DNA from: CBDAUN01 sp965200645
GTDB taxonomy: Bacteria; Pseudomonadota; Gammaproteobacteria; Arenicellales; JAJDZL01
Direction: 5' to 3'
Assembly: GCA_965200645.1 (NCBI GenBank)
Contig: CBDAUN010000002.1
Location: forward strand, 1 to 64,000
DNA length: 64,000 nucleotides
Positions 36,022 to 45,195 of this stretch are shown piece by piece. The notes beneath the pieces were generated by a model that saw only the letters and a program-made list of their open reading frames with translations, was not told the origin of the DNA and ran no database searches. Made by a program: the position numbers and the translations under genes. Position 1 is the stretch's first letter; each line of letters opens with the position of its first letter.

Positions 36022-36603
36022 CTAGCCAATACCACGTCCCATGGAATAGAACTCGTCGTTTGGGCGCATGTTCAGGAAATTCGCCATTCGATTACTCATA
36101 GCGAAGAACGCTGCAATTGCTGCTATGTCCCAAATTCCCTCTGAATCAAACCCGAGCGAGCGAAGTTCTTCAAAATCCGCCTCCTCAATCGACTTTGAAT
36201 CGGTAGCCACCTTCATTGCAAAATCCAGCATCTTGCTTTGCTTGGGTGTGATGTCTGCCTTAAGGTGGTTGATCGCCACCTGATCTGCAATAAGTGGGTT
36301 TCTCGCACGTATCCTCAGAATGGCTCCATGAGCAACCACGCAGTAGTGGCAGTTGTTTGCCCCGGATGTGGCTACTACAATCATTTCCCGCTCCGCCTTT
36401 GTTAGTCCGCCTTCCTTTTCCATCAGTGCATCGTGATAGGCGAAAAATGCACGAAACTCGTCAGGCCGATGTGCCAGCGTAATAAACACGTTTGGAATAA
36501 ATCCGGCCTTTTCTTGAACCGCCAGAATTCTCTGCTTTATGTCTTCCGGAAGTTCATCTAAATTTGGTATCGGATATCTGCCTGCTGGTTGCTGTTCAGT
36601 CAC
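36022..36603 (-). CDS. AhpD-like peroxidase-related protein (carboxymuconolactone decarboxylase fold)
   Basis: 193 residues. The active-site pair is seen in GANNCHYCVVAHGA (Cys-x-x-Cys followed by the His), typical of AhpD-type peroxidase-related enzymes; RDExRAFFAYHDALM-like and LTKAEREMIVVATS regions are also diagnostic. These use the two Cys to reduce peroxides or repair oxidised partners. It lies 43 bases after the dimethylglycine dehydrogenase-like gene on the same strand; demethylation by that flavoprotein may produce peroxide, which would explain the pairing (inference). Confidence 0.85.
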   Translation of the reverse strand: MTEQQPAGRYPIPNLDELPEDIKQRILAVQEKAGFIPNVFITLAHRPDEFRAFFAYHDALMEKEGGLTKAEREMIVVATSGANNCHYCVVAHGAILRIRARNPLIADQVAINHLKADITPKQSKMLDFAMKVATDSKSIEEADFEELRSLGFDSEGIWDIAAIAAFFAMSNRMANFLNMRPNDEFYSMGRGIG

Positions 36604-36645
36604 CTTTTACATCTCCTAGGGTTGTTGTCTATAGCCTCAATCCAA

Positions 36646-39060
36646 TTAACTACGCATCTTCTTCCCCTCTGGATCATACAGAGGTACGTCTTGAATCTTT
36701 GCCTTTCTTGGATGTCCAATAATCTCAATTTGGTATTCGCTTTCGGCACTCACCCTGGATGGCGGAATGTAGCCTAGTGCAATGCTAGAGCCCACAGTAT
36801 GTCCGTAGGCTCCAGAAGTCACTATCCCGATAACATCCCCATTGCAAACAATTGGTTCGCCGCCCACTGCATCAGATTCATCGGCTTCGACGCTGAAACA
36901 AGTAAGTTGCCAGTTCTGGATATCATCCGCAATTTTCATAAGATAATCCCGTCCAATGAACTCGCCCTTGTTCAGTTTTACAAATCGGTCAAGCAGGGAT
37001 TCATAGGGATTGTATTCGGTTGTGTATTCCCGACTCCAGCTACCGTAACTCTTTTCAAGTCGTAGAGACAGTAGTCCACGGGAGCCTACCTGACGAAGGC
37101 CGTAGTGTTTTCCCTCTTCGAGTAGCAATTCGATCACTTTAACCTGATGGCGCGCTGGAAAGTAGATTTCATATCCCAGTTCGCCCGTGAAGGCTACGCG
37201 CAACATCAAAGCATTGACACCGCCTACATCAACGGAACGAATACTCATAAATGGACACGCTTGTGCAGATAGGTCCTCACCTGTTACTTTCTGCATCAGT
37301 TCTCTCGATATGGGACCGGATACGGACAATCCCGCCCATTCATTCGAAAGGTTAGTGAATTCAACACCGCTGCCGAACCAATGCTTCCGAAACCAGCGCC
37401 AGTGATTCATTTCAGCTGCGCCGGCACCAATAAGCAGAAACTTGTTGTCCTCTAACCTGGCGACTGTAAAGTCTGCCACGACACCGCCTCGCTCATGCAC
37501 CATTGGAGCAAGCCCCATTCGCCCGACGCGGGCGAGGGTATTGGTGCTGAGCATGTTCAGCCATTCACCTGACCTTGGACCGCTTACGATATATTTTGCG
37601 TAGGCCGAAGTGTCCAGCAGTCCGGCTGTTGAACGAAGTATTTTGCATTCTTCACCAACCGGGTCGAAGGATTCGGTTCGTCTAAACGAGTAGGTTTCCT
37701 TGGCTTCCGTTCCTTCCGGGGCAAACCACAGCGGTACTTCCCAACCGATCTGGGCACCAAAAACCGCACCATTCGCCTTTTGCTTTTCATATGCCGGTCT
37801 GACACGAACGGGTCGACCAGCGGGACGCTCTTCGTAGGGAAATGAGATTCTAAACCTGGAACCATAGTTATCCATGGTGGTATCAAGTATGTAGTCTTGG
37901 GTCACCCAATCCCCATATCTCGCAACGTCAATGGGCCACAGGTCCAAACTCGGCTGTCCATCTAGAATCCACTCGGCCATCATTTTTCCAAGACCTCCGC
38001 CAATACTAAATCCGGGAATTAATCCGCCGATGAGAAAATAGTTTTTAAGTTGAGGAACAGGTCCGAATAATGGCAAAATATCCGGAGTCCAAATCATAGG
38101 ACCGTTTACTACTCTCTTGATTCCGGCAGTTTCCAAACAGGGCATACGATGCATGGCACGTGCGAAGTTATCTACAATTCTGTCCAAGTCATCCGGAAGC
38201 AGATCGTGACCAAAATCCTGTGGGGTTCCGTCTACCGACCAATGCCTACCGTCCTTTTCGTAAGCACCCACGAGAAGGCCGCTTCCTTCCTGTCGCATGT
38301 AGTACTCGCCGTCGTTGTCGTGAATCAGGGGAATCTCCTTATTCAAGGCCTCAACTTCCGGAATGTTTTGAGTCACTAGGTATTGATGCTCAATGGGCAT
38401 CAGAGGCAAGTTCAGCCCCGCTAGTTTTCCGACCTCCCGTCCCCAAAGACCGGCGCAATTAACCAGAAATTCTGAGATGATTGATCCCTGCGGTGTTTCC
38501 ACCTGCCATCCTCCGCCTGGTAGTTGAGTTGTTGCAATAACCGGACAGTTTCGATAGATTGTCGCACCGCGCATTCTTGCACCGGCGGCATAGGCATTTG
38601 CAACTCCACTAGGATCGATGTGAGCCTCGTTGGGTTCCCACATGGCACCGTAGACTCCATCAAGATTCAACAGGGGATTTAACTCCTGAACCTCCTCCAG
38701 CGATATTTCTACGAACTCCAACCCCAAGTACTTCGCTTTGGAGCTCTGGATTCTGATTTGGTCGTACCGCTCCGGTGTGGCGGCAAGGTATATTCCGCCG
38801 ACAGGATGAATTCCGCAGGACTGACCGGTTTCTTCCTCCAGTTCCGGATACAGTGTAATTGTGTAATAGTGCAGCTTCGACAGATTGGCAATATCCTGTA
38901 AAACATGTGTGTTTCCGGCTGCATGCCAGGTTGACCCGGAAGTGAGTTCGGATCGTTCTAGAAGAACGATGTCCTTACCACCATGTTTTGTGAGATGGTA
39001 GGCAACACTACAACCTGCAACGCCGCCGCCTATGATTACGGTATGGGCTGTTTTCTTCAT
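36646..39060 (-). CDS. Dimethylglycine/sarcosine dehydrogenase-like flavoprotein
   Basis: 804 residues, two halves. The N-terminal half is a DAO-type FAD domain: VIIGGGVAGCSVAYHL at residues 8-23 and SGSTWHAAGN, whose His46 matches the residue that carries covalent FAD in dimethylglycine dehydrogenase. The C-terminal half is a GcvT-like, tetrahydrofolate-binding domain (RVAFTGELGYEIYFP, LRLEKSYGSWSREY). The enzyme oxidatively demethylates N-methyl glycines and passes the one-carbon unit to folate. It sits between the MttB-like gene and the AhpD-like gene as a three-gene operon. Which of dimethylglycine or sarcosine is used cannot be told. Confidence 0.88.
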   Translation of the reverse strand: MKKTAHTVIIGGGVAGCSVAYHLTKHGGKDIVLLERSELTSGSTWHAAGNTHVLQDIANLSKLHYYTITLYPELEEETGQSCGIHPVGGIYLAATPERYDQIRIQSSKAKYLGLEFVEISLEEVQELNPLLNLDGVYGAMWEPNEAHIDPSGVANAYAAGARMRGATIYRNCPVIATTQLPGGGWQVETPQGSIISEFLVNCAGLWGREVGKLAGLNLPLMPIEHQYLVTQNIPEVEALNKEIPLIHDNDGEYYMRQEGSGLLVGAYEKDGRHWSVDGTPQDFGHDLLPDDLDRIVDNFARAMHRMPCLETAGIKRVVNGPMIWTPDILPLFGPVPQLKNYFLIGGLIPGFSIGGGLGKMMAEWILDGQPSLDLWPIDVARYGDWVTQDYILDTTMDNYGSRFRISFPYEERPAGRPVRVRPAYEKQKANGAVFGAQIGWEVPLWFAPEGTEAKETYSFRRTESFDPVGEECKILRSTAGLLDTSAYAKYIVSGPRSGEWLNMLSTNTLARVGRMGLAPMVHERGGVVADFTVARLEDNKFLLIGAGAAEMNHWRWFRKHWFGSGVEFTNLSNEWAGLSVSGPISRELMQKVTGEDLSAQACPFMSIRSVDVGGVNALMLRVAFTGELGYEIYFPARHQVKVIELLLEEGKHYGLRQVGSRGLLSLRLEKSYGSWSREYTTEYNPYESLLDRFVKLNKGEFIGRDYLMKIADDIQNWQLTCFSVEADESDAVGGEPIVCNGDVIGIVTSGAYGHTVGSSIALGYIPPSRVSAESEYQIEIIGHPRKAKIQDVPLYDPEGKKMRS

Positions 39061-39153
39061 TCAATACTCGCAAAATTCGGTTAAGGTTAACTCCTATAAA
39101 CCAACCGGTCGTGAATGCTCGAGTTAGTAAACTGTGGAATTATAAGTAAAAAG

Positions 39154-40680
39154 TCACAACGGCAGAGCTCCACCTTGCTCCTTTCGAATCTTGACAAAGC
39201 GGTCGATCGCTTCAATTCGAGCAGGATTGACAGGTGGTGGTTCAAAGTTCTCCAACAGACTCCTGTAGATACGGTGTGCCCTTGCTGTGGCATCAACCGC
39301 CCCATCCTCTGACCAAGTCTCAAAGTTTCGCCAGTCTGACAAAATCGGCTGATAAAACTCGCTTTGATATCGCTCCATTGTTTGACCGGCTGAAAAAAAG
39401 TGTCCACCCGGTCCAACTTCCCTTATTGCGTCCAAACCCAGGGAGTCGTCGTCAACCACGACCGGCTTGAGCACCTCCATCATTCCTTGAAGCATTTCGG
39501 CATCAATTATGAACTTTTCGAACGAGGCGCAAAGTCCGCCCTCCAACCAGCCTAAAGCATGGTGCGTGAGATTTGTATGGGCCAGCGTAGCTGCCCAAAT
39601 GGACATTTGGGATTCGTATGCAGCCTGAACATCGGGTGCATTAGAAGCGTTGACGTTGGAAGAGCGGTACGGTATGCCGTAACGTCTAGCGAACTGACCG
39701 CCGATGAGTGTGGCCTTGACGTATTCCGGTGTGCCAAACGCTGGTGAACCCGTACGCATATCCACATTGGAGGTAAAGCCACCATACATAACGGGTGCAC
39801 CCGGGTTGACAATTTGGGTAAACGTAATTCCTGCAAGCGCTTCAGCGTTTTGCTGGGTTATAGCTCCTGCCAGGGTGATTGGAGCCATGGCTCCGGCCAG
39901 TGTAAATGGGGTAATGACTACTGCCTGATTGAGTTTTGACATTTCGATAATTCCCCAAAGCATTGGAATATCGAATTGCAAAGGGGAATTTGCGTTGACT
40001 ACTGTGAAAACGCTGGGTTCCTGTGATAGTTGTTGGTCATCAACATCCCTAGTCAATCGGGTGATTTCCAAAATATCCAACACACGATCTCTTCCGAGGG
40101 AATAACAGCGGTACACCTTGTCCGTAAGGGTTACCGTGACCTGGGCGGCGTCCAAATGCCGCGTGGTTGGTGGCAGGTCAAGAGGCTCCACTGGGTGACC
40201 GGGAATGGCGTGGGCAATGTTGAGTGCCTGAGAAAGCCGAATGAAGTCGCAGTAGTCCGAAAAAGTTCCGGAACGGCGGCCACCGACAATGTCGCTTGCA
40301 TTGGGTGGTCCGGAAACGGTGGAAAACGCCAGCCAGTTTCCACCAATTCGAAGATTTTTCTGCGGGTTTCTGGCATGCAGTGTGAATTCAGAAGGTGCAT
40401 GTTTGATTGATTCCAGAACAAGATTTCGATCAAATCTAACCCGGGTATCGTCCTTCCTTGTGTCTGCACCGGCTTTGCGAAGTAATTCCCGTGCTTCGGG
40501 TAACAGAAAATTGACCCCAATTTCCTCAAGCACGGTCAATGATGCGTTATGAATTTTATCCATTGCCTCTTCGGACAGAATTTCCACCGGCGGATACGGA
40601 TTTTGAATCTGCTCGAATGGTGCCTGCTGAAGACTTTCAGTCTGTGATTGCTTCTTACGGGCTTGGCGTGGTCTGCGCAC
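39154..40680 (-). CDS. MttB-family methyltransferase (non-pyrrolysine type)
   Basis: 508 residues from a GTG at 40680 (MRRPRQARKKQSQ...), which fits the basic Arg-rich start of the family. NPYPPVEILSEEAMDKIHNAS near residue 28, LAGAMAPITLAGAITQQNAEALAG near 265, and LGWLEGGLCASFEKFIIDAE near 375 are characteristic. The gene reads through without an in-frame TAG, so it lacks pyrrolysine and belongs with the glycine-betaine or other quaternary-amine methyltransferases (MtgB-like) rather than the archaeal trimethylamine enzyme. No corrinoid protein gene is near. It is first in the operon with the demethylating flavoprotein. Confidence 0.85.
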   Translation of the reverse strand: MRRPRQARKKQSQTESLQQAPFEQIQNPYPPVEILSEEAMDKIHNASLTVLEEIGVNFLLPEARELLRKAGADTRKDDTRVRFDRNLVLESIKHAPSEFTLHARNPQKNLRIGGNWLAFSTVSGPPNASDIVGGRRSGTFSDYCDFIRLSQALNIAHAIPGHPVEPLDLPPTTRHLDAAQVTVTLTDKVYRCYSLGRDRVLDILEITRLTRDVDDQQLSQEPSVFTVVNANSPLQFDIPMLWGIIEMSKLNQAVVITPFTLAGAMAPITLAGAITQQNAEALAGITFTQIVNPGAPVMYGGFTSNVDMRTGSPAFGTPEYVKATLIGGQFARRYGIPYRSSNVNASNAPDVQAAYESQMSIWAATLAHTNLTHHALGWLEGGLCASFEKFIIDAEMLQGMMEVLKPVVVDDDSLGLDAIREVGPGGHFFSAGQTMERYQSEFYQPILSDWRNFETWSEDGAVDATARAHRIYRSLLENFEPPPVNPARIEAIDRFVKIRKEQGGALPL

Positions 40681-40867
40681 GTAAACGACTCCTGTCTGGT
40701 TGGTTTAAGTTCTTGAAATTTTACTTTTACTTTGAGTGGTTCCCCAACTTGAACCAAACCTTAACATTCTGAAAAGTCGCGATGAACAACTTGATTCTCA
40801 TTCGAATGACATGGCTGTTGAGAATGGTTAGTTTTCGCAGGCACAGGGAAATCGCCGAACGCTACAT

Positions 40868-41683
40868 TCAATCCAACGGAACTGCCTGATAGTAGCCGTT
40901 TGCGGATACCACCTGCATAGAAGAATCGTACAACGCACTAAGTGCAGCAGAATTCAACATCAAACTCTTTTCACCTGAAGACACCACTCCTCGGTCCTTA
41001 AGGAAAATCACGTAGTCTACTTCGGGTGGGATTTCGTGAATGTGATGTGTGACCAGCACAATCTGCGTGCCGCATTTCATAAGTGTTCGTATGCTGTTCA
41101 AATACTTGAAAGTTGCATTGAGATCAAGTCCACTGGTTGGTTCATCCAGAACCAGAGCCGAAGGCTCATTCACAAGTGCCCGACCTAGCAAAAAACGTCG
41201 CTGCTCTCCTGTCGACATTCTTTGAAACTGCTTGTCTAATAGATGTCCTATGTCCAACTGTCGGGCAACTTCCTTTGCTTTGACTTCCTCATCCGAACGA
41301 TAATTCTGATGGGCATACACACCCACACTGGAGTAAAACCCAGAAAGAATTACTTCAAAGCCAGTTACGTACCCTAGGTAGCGATTCTGTAAGTCCTGTG
41401 AAATAAATCCTAGGACGCTTCGAAGTTCCCAAACATTCCAGTTTTCCATGCCTAAAATTCGAATGTTCGAGTTGTCATCCTTAACCGGGTATAACTCGCG
41501 CATGAGCAACTTCAGCAACGTCGACTTTCCAGCACCGTTCGGTCCCAGTACAGCAATGTTTCGCTTGCGGGGTAGGGTTAGGGAGAAGTGTTCAAATACT
41601 TTCTTTCCGCCTCTGTATACAGTCACATTATTCAGATCTATCAACGTCCTGCTGTTTGAGGTGAGAGGATCTGCGAGTCTCAT
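40868..41683 (-). CDS. ABC transporter ATP-binding protein
   Basis: 271 residues. Walker A GPNGAGKST near residue 50, Q-loop FISQDLQ, signature MSTGEQRR, Walker B ALVLDEPTSGLD, and H-loop VTHHIHE are all present. The closest general type is the FepC/ModF-like lone ATPase. No membrane or binding-protein partner is next to it; the same-strand gene downstream is the MttB-like gene, 187 bases away. The substrate is unknown. Confidence 0.85.
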   Translation of the reverse strand: MRLADPLTSNSRTLIDLNNVTVYRGGKKVFEHFSLTLPRKRNIAVLGPNGAGKSTLLKLLMRELYPVKDDNSNIRILGMENWNVWELRSVLGFISQDLQNRYLGYVTGFEVILSGFYSSVGVYAHQNYRSDEEVKAKEVARQLDIGHLLDKQFQRMSTGEQRRFLLGRALVNEPSALVLDEPTSGLDLNATFKYLNSIRTLMKCGTQIVLVTHHIHEIPPEVDYVIFLKDRGVVSSGEKSLMLNSAALSALYDSSMQVVSANGYYQAVPLD

Positions 41684-42204
41684 GTTGAAAAGTTGTTTAC
41701 GATGTCAAAAAACATCGTGTGGACGTTTAAAGTTATTTTGATGCCTGGTATTTAATGAGGCTTCTAAAGTGACTCTGATGGGACAGGTGTGCAAGTTCTG
41801 GAGTATATGATACTGAGGTCTGGAGGGTTGAGGGGCGATTTACGCGTGATTTTCGGAGTTCGGATTTGCCTGGCTGATACATTTGTTGAGTGTCTGTTGT
41901 TAATATTCTATGTAGTCAATCTTACCAAAGGTATACCCTCTTTGGGTAAAGCAAAAAAGACGCCAAAACTACAAATTTATCAATACGTTTCGCTATTACG
42001 TATTCGTACTTCAAGTGTCCAGTGCGAAAATTACGTCGCACCGGCACAACAAAATTTCCAAGTCTTGGACAAATCATTCAAAATTCTTTAAATTGCAACT
42101 GAAATTCGTTGTACATCGACCAATCAATCGAAATTATCCTGTAGTTATAATAAAGTCACCCCAAACTTGGGCTACAGTTGTCACCCAATTCAATGGGACA
42201 TTTG
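41684..42204. other. Divergent intergenic region
   Basis: About 500 bases between the ABC ATPase (-) and the CoA ligase (+). I see no gene; promoters of both are expected here. Confidence 0.5.
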
Positions 42205-44277
42205 ATGGATCTTACCCCGCTACTTACTCCATCCAGCATCGCCATTGTCGGCGCGTCCGCGAGAGAAGGATCAATAGGATATGAACTGCTAGAAATGATT
42301 AAGGCAAGCGGTTACGATGGAAACTTATATCCTGTAAATCCAAGATATTCAGATATTGCAGGTCAGACCTGCTACAAATCCATCGAAAATATTGGTAAGC
42401 CCATTGACCTTGCAATGTTTGTCATTTCTGCACTGCGTCTTGAACAGCAGGTAGACATTGCTCTGCAAGCGGGAGTACGTTCGATGGTAATTACTCCTAA
42501 CGCAGTTTTCGAGGGTGATACCCAGCCGTTGTTGGCAGAAAGAATAAAAAGAAAAATCAACGATGCGGGTATTCCGGTTTCAGGCCATAACTCCATGGGA
42601 TTTTATAACAATGACTTCAATCTCAGGGCTTGCGGATTTCGTGCACCGAAGATTTCGGGGTGCGGTCCCATCGCATTCATCTCTCAGTCGGGATCAGTAT
42701 TTTCAGCGATAACCCACAACGATCCGCAATTAAAGTTCAACTTGTCTATTAATACTGGCACCGAACTGAATGGCACAGTCGCCGACTACATTCTTTACGC
42801 ACTAAAGCAGCCGACTACCAAAGTGATCGGAATGTTCATCGAAGCAGTGCGGGACCCGGAGAGATTTGAACAAGCGTTGCAGCAGGCTGCTGAGAGCAGA
42901 ATACCGGTTGTTGTGTTAAAGGTCGGCAAAAGCGAACTCGGAGCCAAATACACCATTAGCCATTCCGGCGGGCTTGCAGGTAACGATGATGCCTTCAACG
43001 CAGTACTGAGACACTACGGTGCAATACGGGTTCACAGTATGGATGAACTGGCCAATACTCTGATGCTGTTTAGTCATTTTCCGGAAGTTCCAGCCGGAGA
43101 CATTGCGATGATTGCCGACTCCGGTGGAGAGCGCAGTATGATTGCCGACGAAGCAGCTTCGCTAGGATTGAATTTTGCATCGCTTTCATCACAAACCATG
43201 GCTGAACTTGCAGGTTTGCAGGAATATGGTCAGGAAGCCTCAAACCCTCTGGACCCTTGGGGTACTGGCAACAACTTTGAGCATATTCTCCGTGAGTCAC
43301 TGGCGGTAATGACTAGTGACAAAAATTCTGCAATCGGAATTTTGAGTCTGGACATCCGAGACGATAATTTCATGGTTGCCAGCTGCATTAGTGCGTTACG
43401 ACATACGAGAGAAAAGGTAGACAAGCCCGTAATTCACATGACGAACTATACGGGAGTTCGCCGCAGTAAGACTACCGAAGTTTTGAACTCCTTTGGTGTG
43501 CCGGTTCTTTGCGGTACTCAACCTACCCTAAGGGCGGTGCGCAATTGGCTTAACTTTCGAGACATCTCATTCCAACCTCAAGTTCGACAGTGCACCAGTC
43601 CGATTATTTTCAAAAGCGATAACCTAGTCTTGCAGGAAAACGATGCTCTTCAATTGCTTAAGAGTTTCGGGTTGCCGACTGTGGATTGTATTCCAGTTCA
43701 ATCCGAAGATGACGTGTTCCGCTTAATTGAAAGCTTGGAATTTCCAGTTGTTCTCAAAACCATACAGTCCGGATTAGTTCACAAGTCCGACAGGAACGGT
43801 GTTGTACTCAACATAACAGATGAACATTCACTTATAGCCGAATATCGTTCCATGGCAGAGCGGATTGGAGAAACCGCGCTAGTCCAACCAATGATGACGG
43901 TAGATTATGAATTGATTCTAGGAATGAAAACGGATGAAATATTTGGTCCGGTGGTGATAGTCGGTACAGGTGGAATCTTCGCCGAGCAGATGAATGACAG
44001 GTTTGTAATTCTGCCAAATGTGGGGACAGAGGAAATACACGAGAATTTACAGAAGTTAAGCATCTATCGACTCCTGAAAGGAGTGCGCGGGAAGCAGGCT
44101 ACAGATATGAATGCGCTTGTTGACACGATTGAACATTTTTGCCGAATGATTCAAACTTACGGTAATACCCTTCGGGAAGTTAACATCAATCCGCTTGCCA
44201 TCAGCCAGTCGAGACCGATTGCTTTGGACGCCTTAATTGTTCGCAGTGATGACTGCTATCATCAAACAAATTCATAG
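42205..44277 (+). CDS. ADP-forming acyl-CoA synthetase (acetate-CoA ligase family)
   Basis: About 690 residues. I chose the ATG at 42205, because the family begins just before the CoA-binding motif (LTPSSIAIVGASAREGSIGYE); ATG 42193 or TTG 42178 are possible. The order is CoA-binding domain, succinyl-CoA ligase-like domains (FISQSGSVFSAITH, DSGGERSMIADEA), and an ATP-grasp domain at the C-terminus (FPVVLKTIQSGLVHKSD, EINPLA-like VNINPLAIS). The phosphorylated His region (MTNYTG near residue 420) is less clear. The enzyme interconverts an acyl-CoA and acid with ADP/ATP. Linked to the ferredoxin 18 bases downstream. Confidence 0.85.
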   Translation: MDLTPLLTPSSIAIVGASAREGSIGYELLEMIKASGYDGNLYPVNPRYSDIAGQTCYKSIENIGKPIDLAMFVISALRLEQQVDIALQAGVRSMVITPNAVFEGDTQPLLAERIKRKINDAGIPVSGHNSMGFYNNDFNLRACGFRAPKISGCGPIAFISQSGSVFSAITHNDPQLKFNLSINTGTELNGTVADYILYALKQPTTKVIGMFIEAVRDPERFEQALQQAAESRIPVVVLKVGKSELGAKYTISHSGGLAGNDDAFNAVLRHYGAIRVHSMDELANTLMLFSHFPEVPAGDIAMIADSGGERSMIADEAASLGLNFASLSSQTMAELAGLQEYGQEASNPLDPWGTGNNFEHILRESLAVMTSDKNSAIGILSLDIRDDNFMVASCISALRHTREKVDKPVIHMTNYTGVRRSKTTEVLNSFGVPVLCGTQPTLRAVRNWLNFRDISFQPQVRQCTSPIIFKSDNLVLQENDALQLLKSFGLPTVDCIPVQSEDDVFRLIESLEFPVVLKTIQSGLVHKSDRNGVVLNITDEHSLIAEYRSMAERIGETALVQPMMTVDYELILGMKTDEIFGPVVIVGTGGIFAEQMNDRFVILPNVGTEEIHENLQKLSIYRLLKGVRGKQATDMNALVDTIEHFCRMIQTYGNTLREVNINPLAISQSRPIALDALIVRSDDCYHQTNS

Positions 44278-44295
44278 ATACAATTTGTTCAGTCA

Positions 44296-44544
44296 ATGGC
44301 ACTGTTTATAACCGACGAATGCATCAACTGTGATGTATGCGAACCTGAATGCCCCAATGAAGCCATTTTTATGGGGCCAGAGATTTACGAGATACACTCG
44401 CACTTGTGTACCGAATGTGTCGGACACTTTGACACTCAACAATGCGTTGAAGTATGTCCAGTCGAGTGCATTTTAGTTGATCCAAACATCGTCGAAACTC
44501 AAGATGAACTGATGGAAAAGTTCAGGCAAATTACTATGGAGTAA
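44296..44544 (+). CDS. YfhL-type 2[4Fe-4S] ferredoxin
   Basis: 82 residues with two cluster motifs: CINCDVCEPECPNEAI and the longer CTECVGHFDTQQCVEVCPVE, whose extra loop is characteristic of the YfhL/Alvin group. It transfers electrons in the cytoplasm. It follows the CoA ligase closely, so the two are probably co-transcribed; a partner oxidoreductase is not adjacent. Confidence 0.9.
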   Translation: MALFITDECINCDVCEPECPNEAIFMGPEIYEIHSHLCTECVGHFDTQQCVEVCPVECILVDPNIVETQDELMEKFRQITME

Positions 44545-44578
44545 TTGGCCAATTTCACATCCGAAAGGGAGTTGATTT

Positions 44579-45058
44579 ATGTATTCATCCCTACTCCTGC
44601 TGATCACGATTACAACGCTCTATGCAGCCTACAATCTGCTGATCAAAGTTTCCACCGACTTGGTGCCGGTGACTTCCACATCCACTATTTTGGCAACTAT
44701 TGCCCTTCAAATTTCAGCACTGGCCATTTCGTCAGTTTTTGCAATTGGTTTGTTGCTACGAGGTGGCCAGACCCTATCCCTGCCGTTAGGTGCCTATGTT
44801 TGGGCTGCTGCAGCGGGGCTATGTATTGGGGCAGCTGAGATTGGATACTTTTACCTGTTTCGTGGGTCTTTTGGTAGTGCACCAATGCCGGCGAATCTGG
44901 CCATACCCAGTATTGTCGCCGGCACTATCATTATTGCACTGCTTGCATCGTGGCTGTTCCTGCGTGAACCTATCTCAGGTATGCAGTTACTGGGGGCAGC
45001 TCTGGTGGTGACTGGTATAGTTGTGATGTTTGTCGCCGAAAACAAGTCATTCACCTGA
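44579..45058 (+). CDS. EamA-type small membrane protein
   Basis: 159 residues, about five hydrophobic segments, half the length of a standard drug/metabolite (DMT) exporter. The C-terminal LFLREPISGMQLLGAALVVTGIVVM is the EamA signature. AAAGGGA lies before the ATG. A single half may form a dimer. Substrate unknown. It overlaps no neighbour and follows the ferredoxin by 34 bases. Confidence 0.75.
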   Translation: MYSSLLLLITITTLYAAYNLLIKVSTDLVPVTSTSTILATIALQISALAISSVFAIGLLLRGGQTLSLPLGAYVWAAAAGLCIGAAEIGYFYLFRGSFGSAPMPANLAIPSIVAGTIIIALLASWLFLREPISGMQLLGAALVVTGIVVMFVAENKSFT

Positions 45059-45195
45059 ATTGAAAACTGGCTGTTTTCTGCAACGAATCGGATTCGGTAG
45101 GGTTATGTTGATAATTATGGAAGAATTTAGTCAGCAATAATGCAATTATTGGCACGCTTGTAAGTCAGGCAGACAATGTGTTGTTCAAGTTTTAT

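Noticed and set aside
39154..40680. Possible pyrrolysine-containing trimethylamine methyltransferase
   Set aside because: The frame is open without an internal TAG and has the expected full length, so there is no site for pyrrolysine.
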